From NCBI RefSeq assembly GCF_001678755.1, contig NZ_LZDS01000026.1:124001-188000 (forward strand): a stretch of DNA of 64,000 nucleotides. Reading direction: 5' to 3'. The notes beneath the pieces are model-generated. The model searched no databases. It saw only the letters and a list, made by a program, of their open reading frames with translations, and was not told where the DNA came from. Positions 56,746 to 64,000 of the stretch are shown piece after piece. Position 1 is the first letter of the stretch. The number at the start of each line of letters is the position of its first letter. This DNA comes from Acinetobacter gandensis. Lineage in GTDB: Bacteria > Pseudomonadota > Gammaproteobacteria > Pseudomonadales > Moraxellaceae. The translations under genes and the position numbers were made by a program.

Positions 56746-58218
56746 TTAGAATGTGTATTGAAGCTGCGCTTGCAGTTCGTTGGTGTCTTTTTGATTTGCT
56801 GTTTCCACATCAAATAGATAGTGATTCAGCTGTAATTGGAATTTGGTGGTTTGCGCAAAAAACAGGTTTAAGCCCAGTGAATGAATGTCATATTCACCAA
56901 TACGACCACTGACCGTATCTAAATAATTGGCAAGATTTTTATTTGGATTAAAGCGATCAAATCGGTAATAGCCCTGCACAGACTTAGGCCAAAAGTCATC
57001 AAATTTAGCATTCGATTTAATGCTGTTATAAAACTGATCGCCTAAGGTATAGAATGCAGTAAAGGTATGCCCTTCAGCTTTGGCTTGTTTAATCTCCTGC
57101 GCTGCGACATCCACATAATCGGTTTTACCTTGGACATATTCATAGGTGGCACCAAACGGTGCATGGTTGTAATACAAATCAAAGCCTAAACGATCGCGTT
57201 TTGCCGAGTTGTCGCTAATACCAGCGGTATTTAACTTAGATTCACCTTTGATGTACGAAGCACCAAATTTCAGCTCACGGAAAATGCTGGCGTAATCCAC
57301 AGGTAAGGTAAATGCAACACGCCCGATATAATCTTTGCCATTGTTGTCATCAGCTTTGTTACTGGCATTACCATTGGTCACACCCAAGGCATATTCAAAC
57401 AAAGGCGCACGATAATTCGATCCATAATCAACAAACGGTTTCACATCACCACGAACAATAAAGCCATTCTGACGATTAAATAAACCTAAATAAGTAGATG
57501 CGGAAGCGGTACTAATCGTCGGTCGTAAATCTTCAGGGGATTGAACATCCAGACCAAAAGGCAACAGTTGTTGACCCAAAGTAAAGTTCAGTTTTGCCGT
57601 TTCCGGCCCCGCATTGGTCGCTAAAGCGTTATAACGAACGAAAGCATCTAACAGGTTAAAGTTGCTGTTATTAGTGCCATCATTACGTTTGCCATAACCG
57701 AAAGATAATTGGTAATCGAGATTCTTGCCCTCGTTATAGTCACGGAATAAATTACCGCGTACCCCAATCAAAGCCGTCCCAATATCAAAGGTCGATTTGG
57801 TCGCACCAATCACACCTGTATCATCCACGGCATTGGCACGTAACTGCACGGTGCCATACAAAGTGGTATCACGCGTTGATTTGGTGGTTTGACGTTCATA
57901 CTGGCGCGATTGATCATATTTATAATTTTCAATATCAGCACGTAAACCATCAATATCTTCAGAGGTTGCAGCGGTCACCTCCGCTGCTTGCTCCTCACCT
58001 GCAACATCCGCACTCAAGGTTTCATCTGTCGTGTTCACCTCACTGTGTTTTTGTTTCGGTGACGCCGACTCAACTGCATTTAGGCGTTGCTGTAAGCTTT
58101 CTATTTGTTGCTTTAAAACAGTTAATTCTTGCTGTAGCGCATTATCTGCGGCAAAGCTCAGTTGACTGCTGGTTGCTAGAATCAATCCAACAGCAATCGT
58201 TAAGGTGGTTCTTTTCAT
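56746..58218 (-). CDS. DcaP-like / OprP-type trimeric porin
   Basis: A 490-residue outer-membrane protein. A signal peptide (LTIAVGLILATSSQLSFAAD) is followed by an N-terminal coiled coil (LQQELTVLKQQIESLQQRLNAVES), typical of DcaP-family porins that trimerise through it. The barrel region shows alternating aromatic strands and ends in the outer-membrane signal LQAQLQYTF. DcaP is a dicarboxylate-type channel in Acinetobacter. Here the operon suggests passage of sulfonates or similar anions. First gene of the operon, behind a 58-base leader ORF and a sigma-54 promoter about 290 bases upstream. Confidence 0.85.
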   Translation of the reverse strand: MKRTTLTIAVGLILATSSQLSFAADNALQQELTVLKQQIESLQQRLNAVESASPKQKHSEVNTTDETLSADVAGEEQAAEVTAATSEDIDGLRADIENYKYDQSRQYERQTTKSTRDTTLYGTVQLRANAVDDTGVIGATKSTFDIGTALIGVRGNLFRDYNEGKNLDYQLSFGYGKRNDGTNNSNFNLLDAFVRYNALATNAGPETAKLNFTLGQQLLPFGLDVQSPEDLRPTISTASASTYLGLFNRQNGFIVRGDVKPFVDYGSNYRAPLFEYALGVTNGNASNKADDNNGKDYIGRVAFTLPVDYASIFRELKFGASYIKGESKLNTAGISDNSAKRDRLGFDLYYNHAPFGATYEYVQGKTDYVDVAAQEIKQAKAEGHTFTAFYTLGDQFYNSIKSNAKFDDFWPKSVQGYYRFDRFNPNKNLANYLDTVSGRIGEYDIHSLGLNLFFAQTTKFQLQLNHYLFDVETANQKDTNELQAQLQYTF

Positions 58219-58379
58219 ACTCTCAATTCACTTTTATATTTCCCAAAGCGCAAAGCGCCCCCAACCCCATAGCAATTGCATGGAGTGAATGTACTGCGTG
58301 GGTTTTAAATTAGATGTCCTCAGTCACTTCAGCTTTATTCAAATATGTGTTGCTGCGGTACTGAGACAGACGGCGGAAA
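58219..58379 (-). promoter_or_regulatory. Candidate attenuator between leader ORF and porin gene
   Basis: The RNA of the minus strand can form a stem of TGTCTCAGT (58360-58368) with ACTGAGGACA (58315-58324, one bulge), with an inner CAGC/GCTG pair at 58352-58355 and 58330-58333. It begins 12 bases after the leader stop. Further on, CCAT-GCAATTGC-ATGG (58267-58283) and GCGC-TTT-GCGC (58248-58258) are also palindromic. This is the structure expected for ribosome-gated attenuation. Alternative pairings were not computed. Confidence 0.5.
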
Positions 58380-58469
58380 TTAAGCGCGCATCATCACTTG
58401 TGTCATCATGCAACAACAAAGCTGCGCGACACGAAGTGGATTAAGCGGTAGATGCGATAAAGTGCTCAT
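58380..58469 (-). CDS. Cys/Met-rich 29-residue leader peptide
   Basis: The minus strand has ATG at 58467-58469 and TAA at 58380-58382. The peptide starts MSTLSHLPLNP and ends LRVAQLCCCMMTQVMMRA, with three adjacent Cys codons and five Met in total. GGAAT provides a ribosome site. It is between a sigma-54 promoter and the porin gene of a sulfur-type operon, and a hairpin follows its stop. A tiny frame of four codons (MEFL) also ends at its start codon region. Cysteine-rich leader peptides that sense amino-acid supply are known in mycobacteria; I infer the same principle. Confidence 0.72.
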   Translation of the reverse strand: MSTLSHLPLNPLRVAQLCCCMMTQVMMRA

Positions 58470-58509
58470 AAAAATTCCATAGGTTGAGTGTTTGCATTCG
58501 CTTTAATAT

Positions 58510-58525
58510 GGCAACAAGTGTGCCA
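58510..58525 (-). promoter_or_regulatory. Sigma-54 promoter of the transport operon
   Basis: On the minus strand TGGCACACTTGTTGCC is a complete -24/-12 match (TGGCAC, five bases, TTGC). The next feature downstream is the leader ORF, then the eight-gene operon. Confidence 0.9.
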
Positions 58526-58601
58526 AAAATATAAATTATTGTTTTTATTATATTTATTTAATTTAATCCGATAAATTCTGTTGGTTTTCATGCGCGTATG
58601 C

Positions 58602-58617
58602 TGTTGAATATTCAACA
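58602..58617. promoter_or_regulatory. Perfect palindrome, candidate activator site
   Basis: TGTTGAATATTCAACA is a 16-base perfect palindrome, 76 bases upstream of the sigma-54 promoter. It shares the TGTT...AACA half-sites with the sites at 44153 and 45813. It is the strongest candidate for the enhancer site of the SfnR-like activator. Confidence 0.6.
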
Positions 58618-58717
58618 CTTGCTTATTTAAAATCAGCAAATAATTCAATGTTTATATCTTTTTTCATGCAATAGATTTGGCTTCACTTTTTACCGTACTT
58701 TAATAGTGTTCTGACAT

Positions 58718-58748
58718 AAAAAAAGCCTACTCACGTAGGCTTTTTTTG
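58718..58748 (-). terminator. Intrinsic terminator after the SDR gene
   Basis: Stem AAAAGCCTAC/GTAGGCTTTT with loop TCAC; the U-run falls on the minus strand, eight bases after the SDR stop. Confidence 0.9.
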
Positions 58749-58756
58749 GCTCAAGC

Positions 58757-59587
58757 TTATTTCCCCATTTTGGTCGCCAAGGCTGTCAATTTTTGATAAC
58801 CCGTTGGCAATAAACGTTGAATTAAATCAATCGCTTTCGCATCATTACCAATCAGTAAACGACGCTTGTCTTTTTGTACAGCTTCTATAATTTGACGCGC
58901 TGCTTCTCCTGGTGGGCAACGTAGGAATTTATTAAATGATTGCGCAGATTTTTGTGGATTCATACCCAAACTTTTCAGGCTATCATTCATTTTAGCTGCA
59001 TTGGCAATATTGGTACGAATACCACCCGGATGTACGCACAGTGCGCTGACACCACAGTTTTCAATATCTAATTCTTGACGTAGTGATTCCGTAAAACCAC
59101 GTACCGCAAATTTAGTTGCGTTATACGCTGACTGAGTAGGTTGCGCAGTTAAACCAAATAGACTCGAAATATTGATGATATGACCTTCGCCGCTTTGTTT
59201 AATATACGGTAGGAACTCTTTGGTGCCATAGACCACACCCCAGAAATTAATATTCACAATCCATTCAAGTTCTTCGTAACTTGCACCTTCAACAGTTGTA
59301 CCTAAAGCCACACCTGCATTGTTAAAAATCATATTCACCGAGCCGTGGTCTTGCACAGTTTTGGCTGCCCAAGCTTTCATTGCCGCAAGATCTGAAACGT
59401 CGAGCTTTTGAGTGGTTACACGAACATTATGTGCTTTGACCAATTCAACCGTCGCTGCAAGCCCTTGTTCATTCACATCACTCAGTGATAAATGACAACC
59501 CTGTTTCGCTAATAAAACTGCTAACTGTTGACCAATACCTGAACCTGCACCTGTAATGGCAGCCACTTTATTTTTGAAGTTTTTCAT
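58757..59587 (-). CDS. Short-chain dehydrogenase/reductase
   Basis: A 276-residue soluble oxidoreductase. NAD(P) site ITGAGSGIGQQLAVLLAKQGCHLSLSD, structural NNAG and the catalytic Ser-Tyr-Lys set in IISISSLFG-like text and SAYNATKFAVRGF are present. This long-chain type of SDR acts on alcohols or ketones, possibly of lipid origin. It lies divergent from a TetR regulator that probably controls it through the palindrome at 59676-59695. Confidence 0.87.
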   Translation of the reverse strand: MKNFKNKVAAITGAGSGIGQQLAVLLAKQGCHLSLSDVNEQGLAATVELVKAHNVRVTTQKLDVSDLAAMKAWAAKTVQDHGSVNMIFNNAGVALGTTVEGASYEELEWIVNINFWGVVYGTKEFLPYIKQSGEGHIINISSLFGLTAQPTQSAYNATKFAVRGFTESLRQELDIENCGVSALCVHPGGIRTNIANAAKMNDSLKSLGMNPQKSAQSFNKFLRCPPGEAARQIIEAVQKDKRRLLIGNDAKAIDLIQRLLPTGYQKLTALATKMGK

Positions 59588-59675
59588 TGTGATTCCTTAT
59601 TCCTTTATGCTGCCCATTGCGCCACTACTGTGGTTAAAAACGCGAATATGCGCAGTTCATCTACTTAATATAGTT

Positions 59676-59695
59676 TTGACAATTTATATTGTCAA
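59676..59695. promoter_or_regulatory. TetR-type operator palindrome
   Basis: TTGACAATTTATATTGTCAA is an 8-4-8 perfect inverted repeat (TTGACAAT/ATTGTCAA) in the 222-base gap between the divergent SDR and TetR genes. It overlaps a TTGACA-like -35 element. Confidence 0.78.
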
Positions 59696-59809
59696 TATCT
59701 TCTCAGGACGTGCTATGCTGTCAAAATAGCCAAGACTTAAACATAGGTTTGAGCTTGAATTATTGATAAAATACAAGCAAATTTAGCTTCAATTCAGCGT
59801 ATATTTTCC

Positions 59810-60514
59810 ATGACAGATTCTACCCAACATACAGAACAACAACAGGCAAAAAATGTGAAGGAACGTCAGTTTAAAGGACTTTCGCTGAGTGAGCGCAAAC
59901 AAGCGCGTCGTGAAAAGCTCATCGAAGCTGGCATTGAAGCCTACGGTACGCATGGCTTTTTTTCAGTTACTGTTAAAGATATTTGTCTGGAAGCAAAACT
60001 GACAGAACGTTATTTCTATGAATCCTTTAAGAAAAGTGAACAACTGTTCCAAACTATTTTCTTAAAACTGATCGACGAGTTACAGCAAAACGTGATGCAA
60101 GCCATTATGCAGGCATCAACGGATTCAAAAAAAATGATTGAAGCGGGTTTAACAGCGCTATTGATGACCTTAAAGAATAATCCACGTATGGCACGCATTA
60201 TTTATATTGATGCCATGTTAGTTCAAGAACTGCATAACCAGGCCACCATACATGAAACCATGTCGCGTTTTGACCGTATGATTCATGCCTTTGTCATGCT
60301 AATGATGCCGAATATCAATAAATCAGAACGTGAAATCTCAATGATTGCTACAGGTCTCAATGGTTATGTGACCCAAATTGCAATTCGTTGGGTCATGAGC
60401 GGATATAAGCAGCCGATGGAAGAAGTCTTATCATCATGCAGCGCGGTGTTCTTAGCTTTGCTCGATACGTTTTCTGAGCCGCAGTCACTGAATAAAAGCG
60501 CAGTAAAAAAATAA
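59810..60514 (+). CDS. TetR family transcriptional regulator
   Basis: A 234-residue regulator. The N-terminal helix-turn-helix reads LIEAGIEAYGTHGFFSVTVKDICLEAKLTERYFYESFKKSEQLFQTIF. The longer-than-usual N-terminal arm (MTDSTQHTEQQQAKNVKERQFKGL) is hydrophilic. The C-terminal ligand-binding part is helical and of unknown ligand. It is divergent from the SDR gene and probably represses both through the 59676 palindrome. Confidence 0.88.
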   Translation: MTDSTQHTEQQQAKNVKERQFKGLSLSERKQARREKLIEAGIEAYGTHGFFSVTVKDICLEAKLTERYFYESFKKSEQLFQTIFLKLIDELQQNVMQAIMQASTDSKKMIEAGLTALLMTLKNNPRMARIIYIDAMLVQELHNQATIHETMSRFDRMIHAFVMLMMPNINKSEREISMIATGLNGYVTQIAIRWVMSGYKQPMEEVLSSCSAVFLALLDTFSEPQSLNKSAVKK

Positions 60515-60656
60515 GCATCCGAGATATGAGCGATTATTTACAATATTTTTTTAATGACAGAAAGATGATGCAAAGCCTATCTAGCTGAATCTTTCAGCAT
60601 TTAATTTGTCACAATTTCTTTCTAAAGCGGAATGAAAGATTCTTTTTGCAATGATA

Positions 60657-60690
60657 CTGTCATAATTAATCTTTGTAATAAGCCTGTCAT
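60657..60690 (+). promoter_or_regulatory. Pho-box-like half-sites upstream of phoB
   Basis: CTGTCAT occurs at 60657-60663 and again at 60684-60690, matching the PhoB half-site, with the second 46 bases before the phoB start. The 27-base spacing does not equal the usual 11, and the expected adjacent repeats are weak. Autoregulation is likely but the operator is not fully resolved. Confidence 0.5.
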
Positions 60691-60735
60691 AAATATAAAA
60701 CGGTCCACCGTTTACATGAAATAGGGTATTGCGCT

Positions 60736-61446
60736 GTGAAAGATGACTATATTTTAATCGTCGACGACGAACTCCCGATTCGGGAAATGATCCATACTTC
60801 GCTCGATATGGCAGGTTTTCAATGCCAGCAAGCCGAAGATGCCAAACAAGCGCACCAAATGATTGTGGATCAGCGCCCTGCATTGGTATTACTGGACTGG
60901 ATGATGCCTGGTGGTGTCAGCGGTGTTGACCTCTGCCGTCGCTTAAAGCGTGATGAAAATCTATCTGAAATTCCTGTCATTATGTTGACTGCACGTGGCG
61001 AAGAAGACCATAAAGTCCAAGGTCTTGACGCAGGTGCAGACGATTACATGACCAAGCCATTTTCTACCCGCGAATTGGTTTCCCGTATTAAAGCAGTTCT
61101 ACGACGCTCAAATGCACTGGGCGGTGAAAAAACCATTGATGCAAATGGTTTGATCCTAGATCCGGTGAGTCAGCGTGTGAGCTTTGGCAATACCATTTTA
61201 GAAATGGGGCCAACGGAATACCGCTTATTGGCTTTCTTCATGACCCATCCTGAACGTGCCTACACTCGTGCGCAATTACTTGATCAAGTCTGGGGCGGAA
61301 ACGTGTATATTGAAGACCGCACCATTGACGTTCATATTCGTCGTCTACGTAAAGTCTTAGAACCTTTTAACGCAGACCGTTATGTCCAAACGGTTCGTGG
61401 CACTGGTTATCGTTTCTCTACACGTGCCGATGCAGTATTAGGTTAG
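60736..61446 (+). CDS. phoB: Phosphate regulon response regulator PhoB
   Basis: A 236-residue OmpR-class regulator starting with GTG 60736 behind AGGG. The receiver has [12 protein letters not shown], the phosphorylated Asp in LLDWMMPGG and the Lys in MTKPFS. The DNA-binding winged helix is [54 protein letters not shown], as in PhoB. It activates phosphate uptake genes when PhoR signals starvation. phoR follows by 22 bases. Confidence 0.95.
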   Translation: MKDDYILIVDDELPIREMIHTSLDMAGFQCQQAEDAKQAHQMIVDQRPALVLLDWMMPGGVSGVDLCRRLKRDENLSEIPVIMLTARGEEDHKVQGLDAGADDYMTKPFSTRELVSRIKAVLRRSNALGGEKTIDANGLILDPVSQRVSFGNTILEMGPTEYRLLAFFMTHPERAYTRAQLLDQVWGGNVYIEDRTIDVHIRRLRKVLEPFNADRYVQTVRGTGYRFSTRADAVLG

Positions 61447-61468
61447 TTTTTTAGGTCATTCATTATTT

Positions 61469-62827
61469 ATGTACGAACCATATCCGGTCCCCGAAATTGC
61501 CAGTGAACACAAAAAGTTTCGTTATAGCAGTTTATGGACTTTTGCCAAACAGGATCTAAGATTACTGGCTTTTTTCCTGCTGATTGCCGCACTAATCGGC
61601 TTTGGTATCGGATATTTATGGGTCTGCATTTTAACCGCCTTTGGGGTATTTTTTGCCCTGCAATTACGTTCTTTATATTTGGTCAATGATTGGATTTCCA
61701 ACCGCCCCTACGATGTACCGCCCAATTTAGACGGTATTTGGGGCGCTTTATTGTTCAATGTTTACCGTGCACAGCGCCAAGAACGTATTGTTCAAGCTGA
61801 AATGGTCGGTTTGATTGATCGTGCTCAGTCTTCATTGGTCGCTTTGGCTGAAGCTGTGGTGTTAATTGATGAACTACATCAAATTGAGTGGTGGAACCCT
61901 GCCGCGGAAAAATTACTCGGCATTCAGCAACTCGATCATGGCCGTAATATTTTGAGTATTTTGCGTCAACCAAGTTTTATCGAATATTTCACCAATATTG
62001 ACCTCGCACCAGATGGTTTGAAAATGAAATCATCCGTGTTGGAAGATCACTATGTGCAAGTGAAATTGACACGCTTTGGTCGAGAAAGCCGTTTATTGGT
62101 GGCCTATGACGTTACCCGTATGCATAACCTCGAACAAATGCGCAAAGACTTTGTCGATAATATTTCACATGAGCTGCGCACACCCCTTACCGTACTCAGT
62201 GGTTATATAGAGACTTTTACCGACCAAGAAGACTTAAATCCACGCTGGAAACGTGCATTTGATCAAATGCAGTCACAAACTCGGCGTATGAATGCATTGG
62301 TGAATGATTTATTGCTGTTATCGCGTTTAGAAAATGATAAAAAAGTAGCAAAAAATCAAATCATTGAAATGCCAAGTTTAATGAACCAATTATATGACGA
62401 CGCACATGCCTATAACGTGGATTATGGACACACGCTGAACTTAGAAATAGACAGCCATTGCGACTTGATTGGTTCAGATGTCGAACTGGCTAGTGCTTTT
62501 AGCAACTTGGTGACCAACGCCATCAAGTACACTCCCAAAGGTGGCACGGTGACTATCGGTTGGCATGATGATGGAACGCACGGTTATTTCACCGTAGAAG
62601 ATACCGGTATTGGTATTGATCCTAAACATTTGCCACGACTGACAGAACGTTTTTATCGTGTCGATAGCGCGCGTAGTCGTCAAACAGGTGGCACCGGTTT
62701 AGGGCTGGCCATCGTCAAACATGTACTGATGCAACATCAAGCATATTTAGAAATTGAATCGAAAGAAAATCGTGGTTCATTATTTAAAGTGGTATTTCCG
62801 AAAGAGCGTCTTTATCACGTCAGCTAA
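61469..62827 (+). CDS. phoR: Phosphate regulon sensor kinase PhoR
   Basis: A 452-residue inner-membrane histidine kinase. Two N-terminal helices (LLAFFLLIAALIGFGIGYLWVCILTAFGVFFALQL), a cytosolic PAS-like segment, the phosphoacceptor FVDNISHELRTPLTVLSGY, N-box TNAIKYTPKGG and DTGIGI, and GTGLGLAIVKH match PhoR. It phosphorylates PhoB and is controlled through the Pst transporter. It forms a two-gene operon with phoB. Confidence 0.95.
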   Translation: MYEPYPVPEIASEHKKFRYSSLWTFAKQDLRLLAFFLLIAALIGFGIGYLWVCILTAFGVFFALQLRSLYLVNDWISNRPYDVPPNLDGIWGALLFNVYRAQRQERIVQAEMVGLIDRAQSSLVALAEAVVLIDELHQIEWWNPAAEKLLGIQQLDHGRNILSILRQPSFIEYFTNIDLAPDGLKMKSSVLEDHYVQVKLTRFGRESRLLVAYDVTRMHNLEQMRKDFVDNISHELRTPLTVLSGYIETFTDQEDLNPRWKRAFDQMQSQTRRMNALVNDLLLLSRLENDKKVAKNQIIEMPSLMNQLYDDAHAYNVDYGHTLNLEIDSHCDLIGSDVELASAFSNLVTNAIKYTPKGGTVTIGWHDDGTHGYFTVEDTGIGIDPKHLPRLTERFYRVDSARSRQTGGTGLGLAIVKHVLMQHQAYLEIESKENRGSLFKVVFPKERLYHVS

Positions 62828-62854
62828 AATCCAAGTCTCATTATTTCAGTATGG

Positions 62855-63520
62855 TTAGCTAATGCGTTGCTCCGACTCGATTTGATGTTCACGTTGTTTC
62901 GCTTGACGGTAAGCATCACGCTGCTGCATGCGTTGCAAAAATGCTTGAATCTGCGGATATTCACCTTTACTACGTGTGAGTAACGCTTCCAACGGAAATG
63001 TCATTTGAATATCTGCAAAGCTAAATGGCCCTGCGAAATATTCATTCTCGGCCAAATGCTGCTCGATAAAATAAATTTGATCTTTTAAACGTGGGCGAAT
63101 AAAGCCCCGCTTGACCCCATCACACACGCGACTGGCAATAGGTTTGATGACCCAAGGTACATGCTGTGGCACATTGGTCATCACCAATTGCATGACCAAT
63201 AAAGGCATCAGGGAACCTTCTGCATAATGCATCCAATATCGGTATTGCAGTCGAGATTGTTGCGTTTTCGGTGCAAAGTAACCGTGACGATCATAGTTCT
63301 CTTGTAAATATTCCAAGATCGCAGCCGACTCCGCCAATACCAAGCCATCATCAACCAAAATGGGGGATTTTCCCAAAGGATGAATGCTTTTTAATTCAAC
63401 TGGCGCAGAAAAGTTCGGCAAGCGCTTATACAGCTTGACTTGATAATCTAAGCCTAACTCTTGCATGGCCCATAAAATACGAAAGGAACGGGACTTTTCT
63501 AAATGATGTAATACCCGCAT
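62855..63520 (-). CDS. Glutathione S-transferase
   Basis: A 221-residue protein with ATG 63520 (MRVLHHLEKSRSFRILWAMQELGLDYQ), eight bases after AGGAG; a TTG at 63544 is less likely. The N-terminal thioredoxin-fold has HHLEKSRS where the catalytic Ser may lie, and the glutathione-site SPILVDDGLVLAESAAILEYL. The C-terminal helical domain has the usual ADIQMTF. It conjugates glutathione to electrophiles or serves as a peroxidase; the substrate is unknown. Confidence 0.88.
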   Translation of the reverse strand: MRVLHHLEKSRSFRILWAMQELGLDYQVKLYKRLPNFSAPVELKSIHPLGKSPILVDDGLVLAESAAILEYLQENYDRHGYFAPKTQQSRLQYRYWMHYAEGSLMPLLVMQLVMTNVPQHVPWVIKPIASRVCDGVKRGFIRPRLKDQIYFIEQHLAENEYFAGPFSFADIQMTFPLEALLTRSKGEYPQIQAFLQRMQQRDAYRQAKQREHQIESEQRIS

Positions 63521-63664
63521 GGGTTCATCTCCTGCTGTATTCAAATCGAATTTTTTGTTATCTGGCAGTCATACTTTTTATCGTTGGCTTATTACCAACA
63601 TGTACAGGTTTTTATTCGCTTAATTGATGCCTAAACATATAAAAAACTTTTATTTTTACATACA

Positions 63665-64000
63665 TTATATGAGTCCTGTTTTAATGTCTAGACTGCGTAA
63701 TAGGGTCTTGGTGACAGGCGTTTTTTCACAAATTGCCAAGACTTTTTGCTGAAGCTCGTCACTTAAAGGGGTTTGAAAATTCAACCGACGATCAATCCAT
63801 TCTACGCCTTCTTTATTGGCACAAAAATCTGCCTCAACGCTAAACTCACCCAATTTAATTGCCTTGTGCTGTGCATACATGCGTAGCGTAATCATGGTAC
63901 AGGAAATTAAAGCCGAACAAAGCAAATCATAAGGTGCCAAACCCAAATCACCACCACCAAAAGATACTGGCTTATCGGTAATTAATTGATGCTGCCCACT
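63665..64000 (-). CDS. OsmC family protein (partial, N-terminus beyond the right edge)
   Basis: The frame is open to the window end; 111 residues are visible, ending [54 protein letters not shown] contains the OsmC/Ohr helix with a Cys in ISCTM. Such proteins reduce organic hydroperoxides with paired cysteines. The other half, with the second cysteine, is not in this window. Confidence 0.8.
   Translation of the reverse strand, partial: SGQHQLITDKPVSFGGGDLGLAPYDLLCSALISCTMITLRMYAQHKAIKLGEFSVEADFCANKEGVEWIDRRLNFQTPLSDELQQKVLAICEKTPVTKTLLRSLDIKTGLI

Noticed and set aside
57876..58313. A 145-codon plus-strand frame opposite the porin gene
   Set aside because: The minus-strand porin has a signal peptide, barrel and terminal Phe; the plus frame has no protein-like pattern.
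60581..60883. A 100-codon minus-strand frame overlapping the phoB start
   Set aside because: It is the reverse of phoB and its promoter; phoB has clear receiver motifs.
1..64000. CRISPR arrays, prophage genes or rRNA operons
   Set aside because: I saw no regularly spaced direct repeats, phage structural genes or rRNA-like stretches.

Overview
The window comes from a gammaproteobacterium of the family Moraxellaceae, most probably an Acinetobacter chromosome. The evidence is the AT-rich coding style, a DcaP-like porin, the lptM-lysA-dapF order, an SAH riboswitch before ahcY, and a VgrG-linked cargo locus of the Acinetobacter type. I identified genes by reading protein motifs; no database search was run. 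The species cannot be fixed.

Layout. 1-6443: a partial SseB-family gene, the lysine/diaminopimelate operon lptM-lysA-dapF, and two divergent small-amino-acid transporters (CycA and an AGCS symporter) that share an intergenic motif. 6464-13043: an acidic hypothetical protein, RadA, a Tim44-like membrane protein, a Fur-box-preceded PepSY iron-uptake operon and a Sel1 protein. 13064-17894: an exported M20 peptidase, the methyl-cycle genes ahcY (behind an SAH riboswitch) and metF (behind a REP/MITE-like element), then rsmE. 18084-28902: a c-di-GMP protein, maeB, cca, pdxB-epmA, a class II aldolase, two duplicated tRNA-Ser genes and greB. 29086-33347: two lytic transglycosylases, an SCP2 protein, ttcA, and a gene-free stretch with a dense DnaA-box cluster. 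33384-41088: an IS5-family element beside a very AT-rich type VI secretion cargo island. It holds vgrG, a dual-domain peptidoglycan hydrolase and two small exported proteins that may be immunity factors. 41319-44002: a PLP aminotransferase and a MATE exporter.

44153-58617 is the most interesting region: an organosulfur-scavenging island. It has two paralogous FMN-dependent monooxygenases, an enhancer-binding sigma-54 activator of the SfnR type, a Mop-like protein, a separate ABC ATPase, and an eight-gene operon (porin, substrate-binding protein, MFS, two permeases, a second binding protein, ATPase, permease). Three sigma-54 -24/-12 promoters can be read directly, before each monooxygenase and before the operon, each with an upstream TGTT...AACA inverted repeat. 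Between the operon promoter and its first gene lies an unlisted 29-codon ORF containing Cys-Cys-Cys-Met-Met, followed 12 bases later by a stem-loop. This looks like a sulfur-amino-acid-sensing attenuator. The combined model is that sulfur starvation activates sigma-54 transcription, and charged Cys/Met tRNA supply then gates read-through into the uptake operon.

58718-64000 returns to core genes: an SDR and divergent TetR regulator with a perfect palindromic operator candidate, phoB-phoR, a glutathione S-transferase and an OsmC-family gene cut by the window edge.
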